64,000 nucleotides of DNA from an uncultured Flavobacteriales bacterium (GTDB lineage: Bacteria; Bacteroidota; Bacteroidia; Flavobacteriales_D; Sanyastnellaceae), in assembly GCA_938085105.1 (NCBI GenBank), contig CALKGK010000035.1, positions 51,655 to 115,654 of the forward strand, given 5' to 3'. The translations under genes were made by a program, and so were the position numbers. The stretch's first letter is position 1. Each line of letters starts with the position of its first letter. Below, piece after piece: positions 54,186-63,062 of this stretch. The notes under the pieces are model-generated. The model searched no databases and was not told the origin of the DNA. It was given only the letters and a program-made list of their open reading frames with translations.

Positions 54186-55841
54186 TTAGCTTTTGGTAAG
54201 GAGTGCTTTTGCGTTGGCGAGAGCTTCCTTGCCAAAGTCTTTTCCACTCAACATTTCCGCCAGCTCTGTGATTCTTTCAGCCTCGCCTAATTTTTCGATG
54301 TGAGTGAAGGTGGCGTTCTTGTCGCTCGTTTTATAGACCTTAAATTGTTGGTCCGCCTGGGCCGCAACTTGGGGGAGGTGAGTAATGTTGATGAGCTGAA
54401 GTTTTGTGCTCATTTGTTTCATGATTTCCGCCATTCGAAGGGCCATTTCTCCGCTCACACCGGTATCAATTTCATCAAAAATGATGGTGCGGATCAACTG
54501 CTGTTCGGCGAGCGCGGCTTTAAGGGCGAGCGTAACTCTTGAGGTTTCTCCTCCAGAGGCTACCTTGTCCAAAGGCTTGAAATCACCTCCTTTATTGGCC
54601 ATGAGCATGAGTTGAACTTCGCTGTTTCCATGACGATTGAATCCTTCGATGGCATTGAATTCAAATCGAAGTACCGCATTCGGCATTCCAAGGTGAGCGA
54701 GGTGCTCCTGTATTTTCTTTTCAAGTCCTTTCGCTGCTTTGCTTCTTTTCGTGTGCAGATCAGCAGCCATTTTGCTCAAACGTGTTTGCTGCTCGAGGAT
54801 GACTTTCTCCTGCTCGGCAATATTGTCCGCTAAAGAGGATACATCATTGATCTTTTCACTGAGTTGATCACGAAGCTCAATCAAATCAGATAAATCGTTG
54901 CAGCGGTGTTTGTTCTGTAAACGGTAGAATGCATCAAGTCTCTCCTGTGTTTGTTGAAGGAGCTCAGGATCCATTTGGGTTTTGTCGGATTCCAATCCAG
55001 CTTCCGAAGAGATGTCGTCCAACTCAATCATGGCGCTTTGCAATCGCTCATACAAAGTTGCAATTCCGTGATGTTTGTCCTTCAGTCCGCTCAAGAATTG
55101 TAAGCCATGTTTCAGTTGAGCAACAATGGGCTCGTCTTGCTCGGTGAGCAGGTTTTGGACTTGTTGAAGACCGTGTTGAATGCTCTCTGCATTTTCGAGA
55201 ATGCTCAATTGATCTTCGAGTTCTTCCACGGGTAAATCGTCCAATTGAGCGTCGTCCAGTTCTTGAAATTGAAACTGGAAATAATCGAGGTCAGCTTTGG
55301 ATTGAGCTTCTCTTTCGGTAAGAAGGTCAAGTGTTTTCTGGGCTTCCTTTAAGCTTTGGAATGCTGCATAAAAAGCAAGCGCTGCCTCTTCTTGCTGAGC
55401 AAAGCGGTCGAGAATGGAGAAGCGAAAAGACATCTCCCTGAAGCGACTTTGTTCCTGCTGCGAATGAATGTCCACCAAGATGCTCCCCAGGCTTCGCATT
55501 TGAGCAAGCGTAACCGGAGTGTCGTTGATGAATGCTCTCGATTTGCCTTTCGGTGTGATTTCTCTCCGTAACACGGTTTGTTCATCAAAATCCAGGTCAT
55601 GCTCCTCAAAGAAAGCAGCCATTGAAAGGTCTGCCTTAAAAATAGCTTCAATGATGCACTTTTCTTCTTGATTGCGAAGCACTCCAGTATCTGCACGTTC
55701 ACCCAAAATGAGTCCGAGTGCACCAAGAATAATGGATTTACCCGATCCCGTTTCTCCAGTGAGTGCCGTTAAACCCGGGGTGAAGTCGGTTTCGATGTGC
55801 GCAATGAGCGCATAGTTGCGAATGGAAAGATGCCTTAGCAC
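54186..55841 (-). CDS. recN: DNA repair ATPase RecN
   Basis: 551 residues from GTG 55839-55841. Starts LRHLSIRNYALIAHIETDF, with Walker A TGETGSGKSIILGALGLILG near residue 30, long coiled-coil arms at about 150-360, SMC-type signature near 425 (KVASGGETSRVTLALKAALA) and Walker B TIIFDEIDTGVSGEMALRMA near 460. RecN is an SMC-like protein recruited to double-strand breaks. It is the last gene of the bamD operon. Confidence 0.96.
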   Translation of the reverse strand: MLRHLSIRNYALIAHIETDFTPGLTALTGETGSGKSIILGALGLILGERADTGVLRNQEEKCIIEAIFKADLSMAAFFEEHDLDFDEQTVLRREITPKGKSRAFINDTPVTLAQMRSLGSILVDIHSQQEQSRFREMSFRFSILDRFAQQEEAALAFYAAFQSLKEAQKTLDLLTEREAQSKADLDYFQFQFQELDDAQLDDLPVEELEDQLSILENAESIQHGLQQVQNLLTEQDEPIVAQLKHGLQFLSGLKDKHHGIATLYERLQSAMIELDDISSEAGLESDKTQMDPELLQQTQERLDAFYRLQNKHRCNDLSDLIELRDQLSEKINDVSSLADNIAEQEKVILEQQTRLSKMAADLHTKRSKAAKGLEKKIQEHLAHLGMPNAVLRFEFNAIEGFNRHGNSEVQLMLMANKGGDFKPLDKVASGGETSRVTLALKAALAEQQLIRTIIFDEIDTGVSGEMALRMAEIMKQMSTKLQLINITHLPQVAAQADQQFKVYKTSDKNATFTHIEKLGEAERITELAEMLSGKDFGKEALANAKALLTKS

Positions 55842-55871
55842 GGTGTGTACAGGTTAGTGATGCTGCCGAAA

Positions 55872-56768
55872 TTAGCTCATCATGTTGTCATACTTCTGAA
55901 TGTTCCCCGGGTCGAGAAGACGAAGTAAGGAAATGATGCGTTCCTTTTCTTCCGCAGGAGCCGGAGTGAAAAGGTTGATGATTTCGTCGGATTTTGCAAC
56001 AAAAAAGAGCTGAATATTGTAACTGCTAGGCCTTACTTTGTGAACTTCCTTCAAAGTGAGCAACCCTTCGATGATTTCGTTACGAGCAGAACCTGGGTCG
56101 GAATAAAGTTTGTCCATTCCATGACGGTGATAACGGTACAGGCAGTTGCGCAATGGAGCAAAGGTTTGCGAGAGAATGTTCTCTACCAACCAAAAACGAT
56201 TTCGCTGACCTTCACTTGCCCTCCAGCCACTTTCACCTGCATTTTGGGCGTTGGCAACAATGGTTTGCGCCATCAGGTAATGATCGGTTCCTCCTTGGGC
56301 TGAAAAGGTGTCATAGTCCATCCCAATGATGATGTAGGCGTAATAGGCCAAAACACTGGAGAGATTGTCTCGGTGCTGATCATTCGACCATTGCACGATT
56401 TGATTATCTGCAAAGGTGAAGGTAAAGTCGTTATCGTTAACGGTGAAAATCGGAGTGTTGTAATCAGAATTGTAAACGGGTCGGCTGCTCTGAATCTGGA
56501 TCGAGCCTCGGAAGGTTGTTTGGCTGGGCGCTTCGTTGATGGTGATCTGCATGCTGCACTCAATGCGCTCATCCAAATCGTAGAAGTCCTCCGTCCATCG
56601 GCGTCCGTTCATGAATTCTTGAATGGAACTTTCAATGTTCTCAATCCTCGATGCTTCTACGTTCGCAATTTGAGGTGCAATAATGGTGACATTGCAATTC
56701 AGTTCCTGTGAAAAGACAGAAAGCGAAAGGAAGAGGGCTATTGCGAGGAACGCTTTTTTCAAGAGCAT
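55872..56768 (-). CDS. porD: DUF4835 / T9SS protein PorD-like
   Basis: 298 residues from ATG 56766-56768. Signal peptide (KKAFLAIALFLSLSVFS), then QELNCNVTIIAPQIANVEAS, the opening typical of DUF4835, and FMNGRRWTEDFYDLDERIEC, YYAYIIIGMDYDTFSAQGG and ASEGQRNRFWLVENIL. The family is annotated as T9SS component PorD in Bacteroidota genomes; its exact role in secretion is poorly known. The start overlaps the end of coaBC by 10 bp, so the two are co-translated. Confidence 0.87.
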   Translation of the reverse strand: MLLKKAFLAIALFLSLSVFSQELNCNVTIIAPQIANVEASRIENIESSIQEFMNGRRWTEDFYDLDERIECSMQITINEAPSQTTFRGSIQIQSSRPVYNSDYNTPIFTVNDNDFTFTFADNQIVQWSNDQHRDNLSSVLAYYAYIIIGMDYDTFSAQGGTDHYLMAQTIVANAQNAGESGWRASEGQRNRFWLVENILSQTFAPLRNCLYRYHRHGMDKLYSDPGSARNEIIEGLLTLKEVHKVRPSSYNIQLFFVAKSDEIINLFTPAPAEEKERIISLLRLLDPGNIQKYDNMMS

Positions 56769-57961
56769 AATTCGAGGATCTTTTTGGATAGGTCTAAGGC
56801 AACGTCGCGCTTAGATTTCAACTCAAAATTAACGATTTTATTGTGCTTATCGATGAAGCTGACCTTATTTGTGGCATGTCCGAAGCCAGCGCCTTTATCT
56901 TGAAGTGAATTGAGGACGATGAGATCGAGGTTTTTTCGTTGAATTTTCCCTTGGGCATTGGCTACTTCATCGTTGGTTTCCAAGGCAAAACCAATGGTGA
57001 TTTGCCGCTCCTTTTTCATTTTACCAAGGGTAGCGAGAATGTCAGTGGTAGGTTCCAATTCGATGTTGAGTGCTGCCTCTTGCTTCTTCATTTTGATGGC
57101 TGAACGCTCTTTGGGACGATAATCGGCAACGGCGGCCGATTTCACCAGAATGTCGCAAGCGGGGAAGTGTTCCAAACAGGCATTGAGCATTTCTTCGGCT
57201 GAGGTAATGTTGATTCGGGTGATGCTGTCGTGCGTGCATTTCTCGTTGCTCGGACCGGAGATTAAAATCACTTCGGCACCCATGCTCGCAAGTTGATCTG
57301 CAATGGCAAAGCCCATTTTCCCCGAACTGAAATTACCGATGAAGCGAACAGCATCAATGTGCTCATAAGTGGGACCAGCTGTCACCAAGCACTTTTTCCC
57401 GACTAGCGGCGCTTTATTGCGGAAAAATTGTTCGACGGAGGCAAAGATGTTGGCAGGTTCAGCCATTCTTCCTTTTCCTTCCAAGCCGCTGGCTAAAAAA
57501 CCACTCTCACTGTCGATGAGAAGGTGTCCGCGTTCCACCAAGGCTTTCAAATTTTCCTGGGTGCTTGCGTGGGCATACATGTCCAAGTCCATAGCAGGTG
57601 CAAAGGCTACAGGGCACTTTGCTGAGAGGTAAACGGCAAGGAGAAAACTGTCGCAAATGCCTTGGTTCATCTTCGCTAAAGTATTCGCGCTGGCTGGAGC
57701 AATGAGCATAAGGTCGGCCCACAAACCGAGGTCGACATGGTTGCTCCAAGTTCCTTGATCGTCATCTTCGGTGAAGTCGGAATAAACGCGTTCCTGACTC
57801 AAGGTGGCCAAGGTGAGTGGCGTTACGAAATCCAAAGCACTTTTGCTCAAAACGACTTTCACTTGAGCACCAGCTTTTTTGAATTCGCGCACGAGTTCTG
57901 CCGATTTATATGCGGCGATGCTCCCTGTGATGGCGAGAATGATTTTTTTTCCTTTCAGCAT
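56759..57961 (-). CDS. coaBC: Bifunctional CoaBC
   Basis: 400 residues from ATG 57959-57961. A longer frame to 57997 runs into the upstream terminator and is rejected. CoaC half: ILAITGSIAAYKSAELVREF, WADLMLIAPASANTLAKM, AMDLDMYAHA. CoaB half from about 185: CLVTAGPTYEHIDAVRFIGN, SSGKMGFAIADQL, SAAVADYRP, KMKKERQITIGFALETND and a Lys-rich DLSKKIL end. It couples phosphopantothenate to cysteine and decarboxylates the product to 4'-phosphopantetheine in coenzyme A synthesis. It lies in the conserved bamD-rpoZ-coaBC-porD-recN order, but after a terminator. Confidence 0.95.
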   Translation of the reverse strand: MLKGKKIILAITGSIAAYKSAELVREFKKAGAQVKVVLSKSALDFVTPLTLATLSQERVYSDFTEDDDQGTWSNHVDLGLWADLMLIAPASANTLAKMNQGICDSFLLAVYLSAKCPVAFAPAMDLDMYAHASTQENLKALVERGHLLIDSESGFLASGLEGKGRMAEPANIFASVEQFFRNKAPLVGKKCLVTAGPTYEHIDAVRFIGNFSSGKMGFAIADQLASMGAEVILISGPSNEKCTHDSITRINITSAEEMLNACLEHFPACDILVKSAAVADYRPKERSAIKMKKQEAALNIELEPTTDILATLGKMKKERQITIGFALETNDEVANAQGKIQRKNLDLIVLNSLQDKGAGFGHATNKVSFIDKHNKIVNFELKSKRDVALDLSKKILELCS

Positions 57962-57980
57962 ATTAGCGAAGTTCAGAAAC

Positions 57981-58008
57981 AAAAAAAGATGGCGCAAACC
58001 ATCTTTTT
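57981..58008 (-). terminator. Hairpin between rpoZ and coaBC
   Basis: A perfect 10-bp stem (AAAAAGATGG / CCATCTTTTT) with a 6-nt loop and T-run in the minus direction. It lies inside the operon, 24 bp after the rpoZ stop, and would reduce expression of coaBC, porD and recN. Confidence 0.85.
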
Positions 58009-58032
58009 AATTTTTTATTGGGAGTCAAAGGC

Positions 58033-58359
58033 TTAAGCCTCGGCTTCCGGTCTTCTTACGTATACTTCGCCTTCAAGCAACTCATGCATTGCAATGCTAT
58101 GTGGCTTTGGCAAACGCTCGTAAAATTTAGAAATTTCAATTTGCTCACGGTTCTCGAATACTTCTTCGAGGTTGTCTTGATGCGTAGCGAACTCGTCCAA
58201 CTTGGCGTTGAGCTCTTCTTTCATCTCTTTAGCGATTTGGTTGGATCTTTTTGACAAAACAACAAGTGTTTCGAAAAGATTTCCTTCTACCTGCGAGTCC
58301 AATGCGTGGGTGTCACGTGTAATGGTCGTACGCTCGGCTTTTGAATTTTTATAACTCAT
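58033..58359 (-). CDS. rpoZ: RNA polymerase omega subunit (Bacteroidota type)
   Basis: 108 residues. TITRDTHALDSQVEGNLFET, VVLSKRSNQIAKEMKEELNA and the C-terminal FYERLPKPHSIAMHELLEGE match the Bacteroidota form of RpoZ/Rpb6, which helps assemble the core enzyme around the beta-prime subunit. Its start overlaps the end of bamD by 11 bp. Confidence 0.93.
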   Translation of the reverse strand: MSYKNSKAERTTITRDTHALDSQVEGNLFETLVVLSKRSNQIAKEMKEELNAKLDEFATHQDNLEEVFENREQIEISKFYERLPKPHSIAMHELLEGEVYVRRPEAEA

Positions 58360-59167
58360 ATCCTGCTTTCTTCAATCGTTCGATTTCCTTTTCCGCTGCT
58401 ATAAAATAAGTTTCAGCTTTCTTCAACTGCTTACTTCCAGGGAAATTGGCTACAAATTTATAATAACTATCGATAGTATCCATGTATCTGCCAATTTTCT
58501 TCTCATCAATACTGCCTTCTGCGAACAAATAATTTGCTTCAACCATCAAAAAGAGGATTTCTTCGCGGTATGGAGTATCGGGAAATTCTTTTAATGCGTT
58601 CTCCAAAGCCACGCTGGCAGAGCGATAGCGCTCGGTGGTGACGTAAAGTTTAGAGATTTCAAAAGATTTCTTCTCGAGTTTCTGACGCAATTGATCCACC
58701 ATCACATTACAGCTGTCTCGCAACTGTGAATTGGGGTAGCGGTCGATAAACAACTGAAATTCGTCAATGGCAATGCGTGTATCGGTTTGATCCAAACTGT
58801 AAACGGGCGACAATTTGTAGCTACACATGGCAGATTCGAACAAACACTCCTCGGCGTACTGACTTGTTGGGAAGGTCTTCACAAAACTTTTCAAGTAGTA
58901 ATTGGCCAAGTAATAATCTTGAACGCAATAATGGGTTTTGGCAAAGTAGTAATACGCTTGCTCTGCACGCTGAGTACCGCGCACACTGGCAATGAGTTCT
59001 TCAAAAAGGGGCAGGGCTTGGTAGCACCGACCATCTTCGTAGTATTCTACAGCTTTGGTGAACTTGTACTCCGGGTCAGAGCTCTTCAATACTTTGTTGT
59101 ATTCACTACATGAAGAGATTCCCGATATGCTTAAAACGACCAAAAAGAGGTACGCAATTTTTTTCAT
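58349..59167 (-). CDS. bamD: Outer-membrane assembly lipoprotein BamD
   Basis: 272 residues from ATG 59165-59167 (an in-frame start 9 bp upstream is less likely). Lipoprotein signal with lipobox GISSC. TPR pairs follow: YYEDGRCYQALPLFEELIAS, YYFAKTHYCVQDYYLANYYL, FVKTFPTSQYAEECLFESAM and so on to about residue 250, as in BamD, which works with BamA to insert barrel proteins. It is the first gene of the rpoZ-coaBC-porD-recN operon. Confidence 0.94.
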   Translation of the reverse strand: MKKIAYLFLVVLSISGISSCSEYNKVLKSSDPEYKFTKAVEYYEDGRCYQALPLFEELIASVRGTQRAEQAYYYFAKTHYCVQDYYLANYYLKSFVKTFPTSQYAEECLFESAMCSYKLSPVYSLDQTDTRIAIDEFQLFIDRYPNSQLRDSCNVMVDQLRQKLEKKSFEISKLYVTTERYRSASVALENALKEFPDTPYREEILFLMVEANYLFAEGSIDEKKIGRYMDTIDSYYKFVANFPGSKQLKKAETYFIAAEKEIERLKKAGYEL

Positions 59168-59173
59168 AGGATG

Positions 59174-59181
59174 CAAAGATA
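59174..59181 (-). promoter_or_regulatory. Candidate -7 element of bamD operon
   Basis: The minus strand reads TATCTTTG, a full TAnnTTTG match, only 6 nt before the bamD ATG. No TTG lies at the -33 position. Confidence 0.4.
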
Positions 59182-59296
59182 CATTCTTGAGACGGAATAG
59201 GGTAGTGTGTGGTTACATTGCTGCTTCATCTTAAAAACAAAAGTAGACTCAAAACAAGATGTTTGAAGCCTGAAGAAGCTAAATTGAACGAAATGC

Positions 59297-60802
59297 TCAC
59301 TGTGTTTTATCTTTCAAAAGATCTTTGAGTACACGAAGGATTTCGACCATAGCAAGGGTATCTTGCTCACAATAACGATGAAGTTGCTCTCTTATTTCGT
59401 CATGGTTTTCTACATTGGGGTACTGCATGAGTTGGGCAAATTCAAAGCTGGCTGCGGCTCCATTGGCGATGTCCAAATGCTCGTAGCTCATGCTCGGAAC
59501 CAAAGCGGGTAGTACATTTTTTATGCTGGTTTTTCCTTTCATTTTGGGGTGATAAACCATGCGCTCCGAAAAGGGATCAATCAGGTCTTTCATGCGGTGA
59601 ATGAGTCGGTTGAGCGGCACTGCAAATTCTTCGAGGTGATGTGCCAATTCTTGGATGATGCGCCTTTCAAAGCTGATGTTGTAAACGAGGATGTCTCCTT
59701 CGGGTTCGATGGCAGACAAGAGTGCTTCGCAAAAGGCTCTTCTTGGGTCTTCCCCCGCGCTTGCATCAGCCAAAAAAGATCGATGAAGCAATTGACCGTC
59801 TCGCAACAAGTGCATGGAGAATTGAAAGGGAATTTGATCGTACGGTCCGCTTCCATCGTACATGGGCAAGGCACTGGCGAAGGTTTCAAAATCCAGGAAA
59901 TGAATCGGGCCGTTTAAATCGCTTAAAAACGAATCCAAGGCAATTTCATCCACATAGGTCATACCATCTTTTTGGGCCTGAACGTGCAGCCGCTGCATGG
60001 GGGTGAGTTCCAAAAGTTGATTTGCCGAGATGTTTTCCATCCTCGTAATTCCCTCTTCCCAAAATGCCCAAGCCAAGGTCTTGTTTCCGGAGAGTGAAAG
60101 GATGGAGTCTCGAGGGATTCCAGACCAGCAATGTGCACGAAACTCGCATTCGTAGGGAGAAGTGCAGTGCGGACCAATCGGAACTTCAGGCTCCACTTCC
60201 CGATCGACCACTTCTTGATAATGTTTCAAATCCCAGGCAATTGATTCCCGTTGCATCAAGGATTTCTTCGTAAAATCTTTGAACTTGAATAGCTCCATTA
60301 GATTCAGTTCACCCTGCTTCACGTAGCGTTTGTTCATCAGCAAAACACCCGCTCTTTTGATGTGCACGCCGAGTCCTTTCAGCACATAAACTTGAAGCGC
60401 AAGATCGTCCAAATGCTTCTTTTTTGGATTGGTGCTCGCTTTCACTTCGTACACCGACCAGCCTTTTGGTGTGCGCTGCATGATGTCAACCCGAACAAAA
60501 AGTCCTTGATATTCAAAGCTCGCCTCGAAAATGGCAGGAACATCGCTTTCCATTAATTTTTTGGTGCTTTCGATGAGTGCGGCTTTGTAGTCGTCTTTGG
60601 AATTTTGAAATTCAGCAGAAACCAAGACTCCTCCAGGATATCGTTTTCGCGCCAATTCCCCAACAGCGGTGCCCATATTCATGATGCTCAAATGCTTTTC
60701 TTCTGGAGGAGAAGCGAGGTGTTTTTTGTGCTTGTGCAGATAGAGTCGCTTTTCACATTGACTTGCGCGGAGGAAGTCGGACTTGCTGATGCTTGTTGAC
60801 AT
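59297..60802 (-). CDS. DUF2779 fusion: Cas4-like nuclease plus DEDD exonuclease
   Basis: 501 residues from ATG. N-half (1-250) looks like a PD-(D/E)XK nuclease of the Cas4/RecB type. Asp in VRVDIMQRT and Glu/Lys in SVYEVKAST give the metal site. Cys17 in ASQCEKRLYL and three cysteines spaced CX5CX5C in HCTSPYECEFRAHC near 211 give four ligands, as in the iron-sulfur cluster of Cas4/AddB. C-half (DUF2779, from about 290) has IHFLDFETFASALPMYDG near 298, YNISFERRIIQELA near 377 and YCEQDTLAMVEIL near 480, the D-E/D/D pattern of a DnaQ-fold exonuclease. Orphan gene, no CRISPR genes near. Confidence 0.82.
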   Translation of the reverse strand: MSTSISKSDFLRASQCEKRLYLHKHKKHLASPPEEKHLSIMNMGTAVGELARKRYPGGVLVSAEFQNSKDDYKAALIESTKKLMESDVPAIFEASFEYQGLFVRVDIMQRTPKGWSVYEVKASTNPKKKHLDDLALQVYVLKGLGVHIKRAGVLLMNKRYVKQGELNLMELFKFKDFTKKSLMQRESIAWDLKHYQEVVDREVEPEVPIGPHCTSPYECEFRAHCWSGIPRDSILSLSGNKTLAWAFWEEGITRMENISANQLLELTPMQRLHVQAQKDGMTYVDEIALDSFLSDLNGPIHFLDFETFASALPMYDGSGPYDQIPFQFSMHLLRDGQLLHRSFLADASAGEDPRRAFCEALLSAIEPEGDILVYNISFERRIIQELAHHLEEFAVPLNRLIHRMKDLIDPFSERMVYHPKMKGKTSIKNVLPALVPSMSYEHLDIANGAAASFEFAQLMQYPNVENHDEIREQLHRYCEQDTLAMVEILRVLKDLLKDKTQ

Positions 60803-60859
60803 GAATAAATTTTACGGCCATTAAAGTACAACCATTGATTGGCTTTTTATCTTCGTATC

Positions 60860-62269
60860 ATGTCAGAATCTCCAAAAGCGCTTCGATTATCAGAGCTCAC
60901 CACGGCTCTGGAGGCTTTTTTTCAGAAGAAATTTAGTCAGCGACCGGTTTGGGTCATTGCCGAAATCAGCTCGCATAAATACTACGCCAAGTCGAACAGG
61001 CATTATTTCGACCTGATCGAAAAGCAAAAGGGTGGTGATCATATTGCAGCTAAAATGCAGGCCATTTCTTGGGGGAACGTTGGTCAGCGAATCAAAGAGT
61101 TCGAGCAAAGCACGGGGCAGCCATTCACCAACGGCTTAGAAGTGATGCTCCAAGTGGAGGTGAGTTTTCATGCACAATATGGTCTGAAGCTGACGGTGAT
61201 GGATATCAACGAGCATTTTACGCTTGGTCAGATGGAAAAACACCGAAGAGAAACCTTGGAGAAGCTCCGTACGCTACATCCTCAAGTGGTAAGGAAGATT
61301 GGAGATACTTACCGCACCTTCAATCAAGATCGTCCTGTTCCTACGGTGATTCAACGGATTGCTCTAGTTACGAGCAGTCAGGCAGCGGGCAGTGATGATT
61401 TTCTCCACTCGCTGAAGGACAACCGTTTTGGCTACACTTTTCAAATCGATTTTTATCACAGTCCGGTACAAGGCATTCAAAGTTGGCCCAAAATTACTTC
61501 TCGAATTGCGGAGATCAACGAACGTTTTGACGACTACGATTTGCTCGTGATTGTTCGTGGTGGGGGAGCGCAAACCGATTTGATGCTCTTCGATCAATAC
61601 GAGTTGAACTTGGAAATTGCGCGTTGTGCGGTACCAGTATTCACAGGAATTGGTCACCACAAGGATCAAAGCATCGCTGATTTATTTTGCCACACCAGAT
61701 TGAAAACCCCCACAGCCGTTGCGGCGGCCATTGTTGAACATAATATGCAGTTTGAGCAAGAAGTTTTATCGCATTGGGAGGAGGTTGAACAAGGGGCGAA
61801 GGCGGTCATCGATCGAAATCAACGCGGCTTGGAGCGGGCTTCACGAATGATCACTGGAAAAGTACCTCAAAAGATTGCTGCTCAACAACACCTACAAGTA
61901 AAATTACATCGAGCACTCACCCGAGCAATGAGTGGGAAATTTGAGCATTTGAAAGAGGAACTGCGTGATGCGAAAACAGGTTTGAGTCATAAAACAGAAC
62001 TCAAAACCAAAGCAGCAAGGAACCTTCTCGACCTTCAAAAAGACCAGCTCCCGAGGTTTGTGCAGAGCTTGGTGAAGAATCAAGAAACGGAACTAAAGCA
62101 TCTTCAAAAGATTGTAGACCTCCTTCATCCAAAACGCACTTTGGACAGGGGCTATGCTTTGCTTCGAAATGAATCAGGGATTGTGACGTCGGTGAATCAG
62201 CTGAAAAAGGGAGAGGAAGTGGAGATGGAGTTGAAGGATGGGAAAAAGATTGGAGTTGTGAAGGAGTAG
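60860..62269 (+). CDS. xseA: Exodeoxyribonuclease VII large subunit XseA
   Basis: 469 residues from ATG 60860 (TTG 60839 is less likely). The N-terminal OB-fold (ALRLSELTTALEAFF, VWVIAEISSHKYYA) leads to VTSSQAAGSDDFLHSLKDNR, ITSRIAEINERFDDYDLLVI and VRGGGAQTDLMLFDQYELNL, and the catalytic region GIGHHKDQSIADLF near 280, then a long coiled coil and the C-terminal DRGYALLRNESG. Its small subunit lies 525 bp on, on the other strand, so the two are not co-transcribed. Confidence 0.95.
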   Translation: MSESPKALRLSELTTALEAFFQKKFSQRPVWVIAEISSHKYYAKSNRHYFDLIEKQKGGDHIAAKMQAISWGNVGQRIKEFEQSTGQPFTNGLEVMLQVEVSFHAQYGLKLTVMDINEHFTLGQMEKHRRETLEKLRTLHPQVVRKIGDTYRTFNQDRPVPTVIQRIALVTSSQAAGSDDFLHSLKDNRFGYTFQIDFYHSPVQGIQSWPKITSRIAEINERFDDYDLLVIVRGGGAQTDLMLFDQYELNLEIARCAVPVFTGIGHHKDQSIADLFCHTRLKTPTAVAAAIVEHNMQFEQEVLSHWEEVEQGAKAVIDRNQRGLERASRMITGKVPQKIAAQQHLQVKLHRALTRAMSGKFEHLKEELRDAKTGLSHKTELKTKAARNLLDLQKDQLPRFVQSLVKNQETELKHLQKIVDLLHPKRTLDRGYALLRNESGIVTSVNQLKKGEEVEMELKDGKKIGVVKE

Positions 62270-62389
62270 GTGGGAGGCAGCTTCGCTGGTGGACGGGTGT
62301 GGCGGACGGGTGCGGCGGACGGGTGCGACACGTCCTTTTCGGACGGGCGCAGCACGTCCTTTTCGGGGGTGGGGTGCTTCCCGACGGGC
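62270..62389. repeat. GC-rich short repeats next to xseA
   Basis: A GC-rich gap of 120 bp. It holds 13-bp tandem copies of GGYGGACGGGTGY at 62288, 62301 and 62314, and then two copies of CACGTCCTTTTCGG at 62329 and 62353 (24-bp step), with CGTCC-TTTTC-GGACG forming a hairpin at 62331-62345. The neighbourhood is far less GC-rich. Confidence 0.85.
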
Positions 62390-62791
62390 TCAGGTCTTGC
62401 TTTTCCGGTAGACGGTTCCTTGGAAGGTGGCGGCGAGTTCTTGGTGCTGGTTGAAGATCAGGATGCGGTAGAGGGCGATGCGGTGCTGGAGGGAGATTTC
62501 TTCGACTTTCGTTTGCAGTTGGTCACCTTCTTTGAGGGGGAGGAGGTGAGAGATGGAGGTTTCGATGCTGAGGGCTTGTCGGCCGTGAGCGTTGGATGCG
62601 AATGCAAGAGCACTGTCGGCCAAAGCATAGGTGATGGCACCGTGTGCGATTCCGAAGCCGTTGAGCATTTCAGAGCGGACGGTCATTTTTAGAGTGGCGA
62701 AACCAGGACCATCTTCAATGCGCTCAATTCCGAGCCATTGACTGAAGGCGTCCTTTTCAAACATTTGATCGACGATGGGAGATTTCTTCAT
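62390..62791 (-). CDS. PaaI-like hotdog thioesterase
   Basis: 133 residues from ATG 62789-62791. The hotdog pattern is clear: LGIERIEDGPGFATLKMTV, GFGIAHGAITYALADSALAF (catalytic Asp in ALADSA, near residue 59), LSIETSISHLLPLKEGD and LAATFQGTVYRK. The family hydrolyses acyl-CoA such as hydroxyphenylacetyl-CoA. There are no phenylacetate genes around, so the substrate is open. It starts 2 bp after the xseB stop and is likely co-transcribed with it. Confidence 0.9.
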   Translation of the reverse strand: MKKSPIVDQMFEKDAFSQWLGIERIEDGPGFATLKMTVRSEMLNGFGIAHGAITYALADSALAFASNAHGRQALSIETSISHLLPLKEGDQLQTKVEEISLQHRIALYRILIFNQHQELAATFQGTVYRKSKT

Positions 62792-62793
62792 GA

Positions 62794-63036
62794 TCAGAAG
62801 GGCAAATCGCCGTCTTTACTTTCGGGTTTTGGGCTTTCGTCGTCCATATCTCGAATGATCCGATCTACAGCACTTTCCGTATCGCGCAGCTTCTTAGAGC
62901 AGAATTTGATCAGTTCAGATGCTCGTTCTACTTTGGTGGCGAGTTCATCCACCGAGACACTCTCATTGTCAATCGCATTCACAATGGATTGCAGTTCTTC
63001 AAATGCACTTTCGTAACTTAATTTCTCTTTGGCCAT
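62794..63036 (-). CDS. xseB: Exodeoxyribonuclease VII small subunit XseB
   Basis: 80 residues from ATG 63034-63036. The frame is open to 63108 but that part is inside a terminator. KLSYESAFEELQSIVNAIDN and ELATKVERASELIKFCSKKL are the helical XseB signature. It binds XseA, which is encoded on the other strand. A minus-strand pair with the thioesterase. Confidence 0.92.
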   Translation of the reverse strand: MAKEKLSYESAFEELQSIVNAIDNESVSVDELATKVERASELIKFCSKKLRDTESAVDRIIRDMDDESPKPESKDGDLPF

Positions 63037-63062
63037 AGGTTTTGATCGAGCAACGAAAGTAC

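Noticed and set aside
62270..62692. 140-residue plus-strand open frame
   Set aside because: Antisense to the thioesterase and made of the GC-rich repeat.
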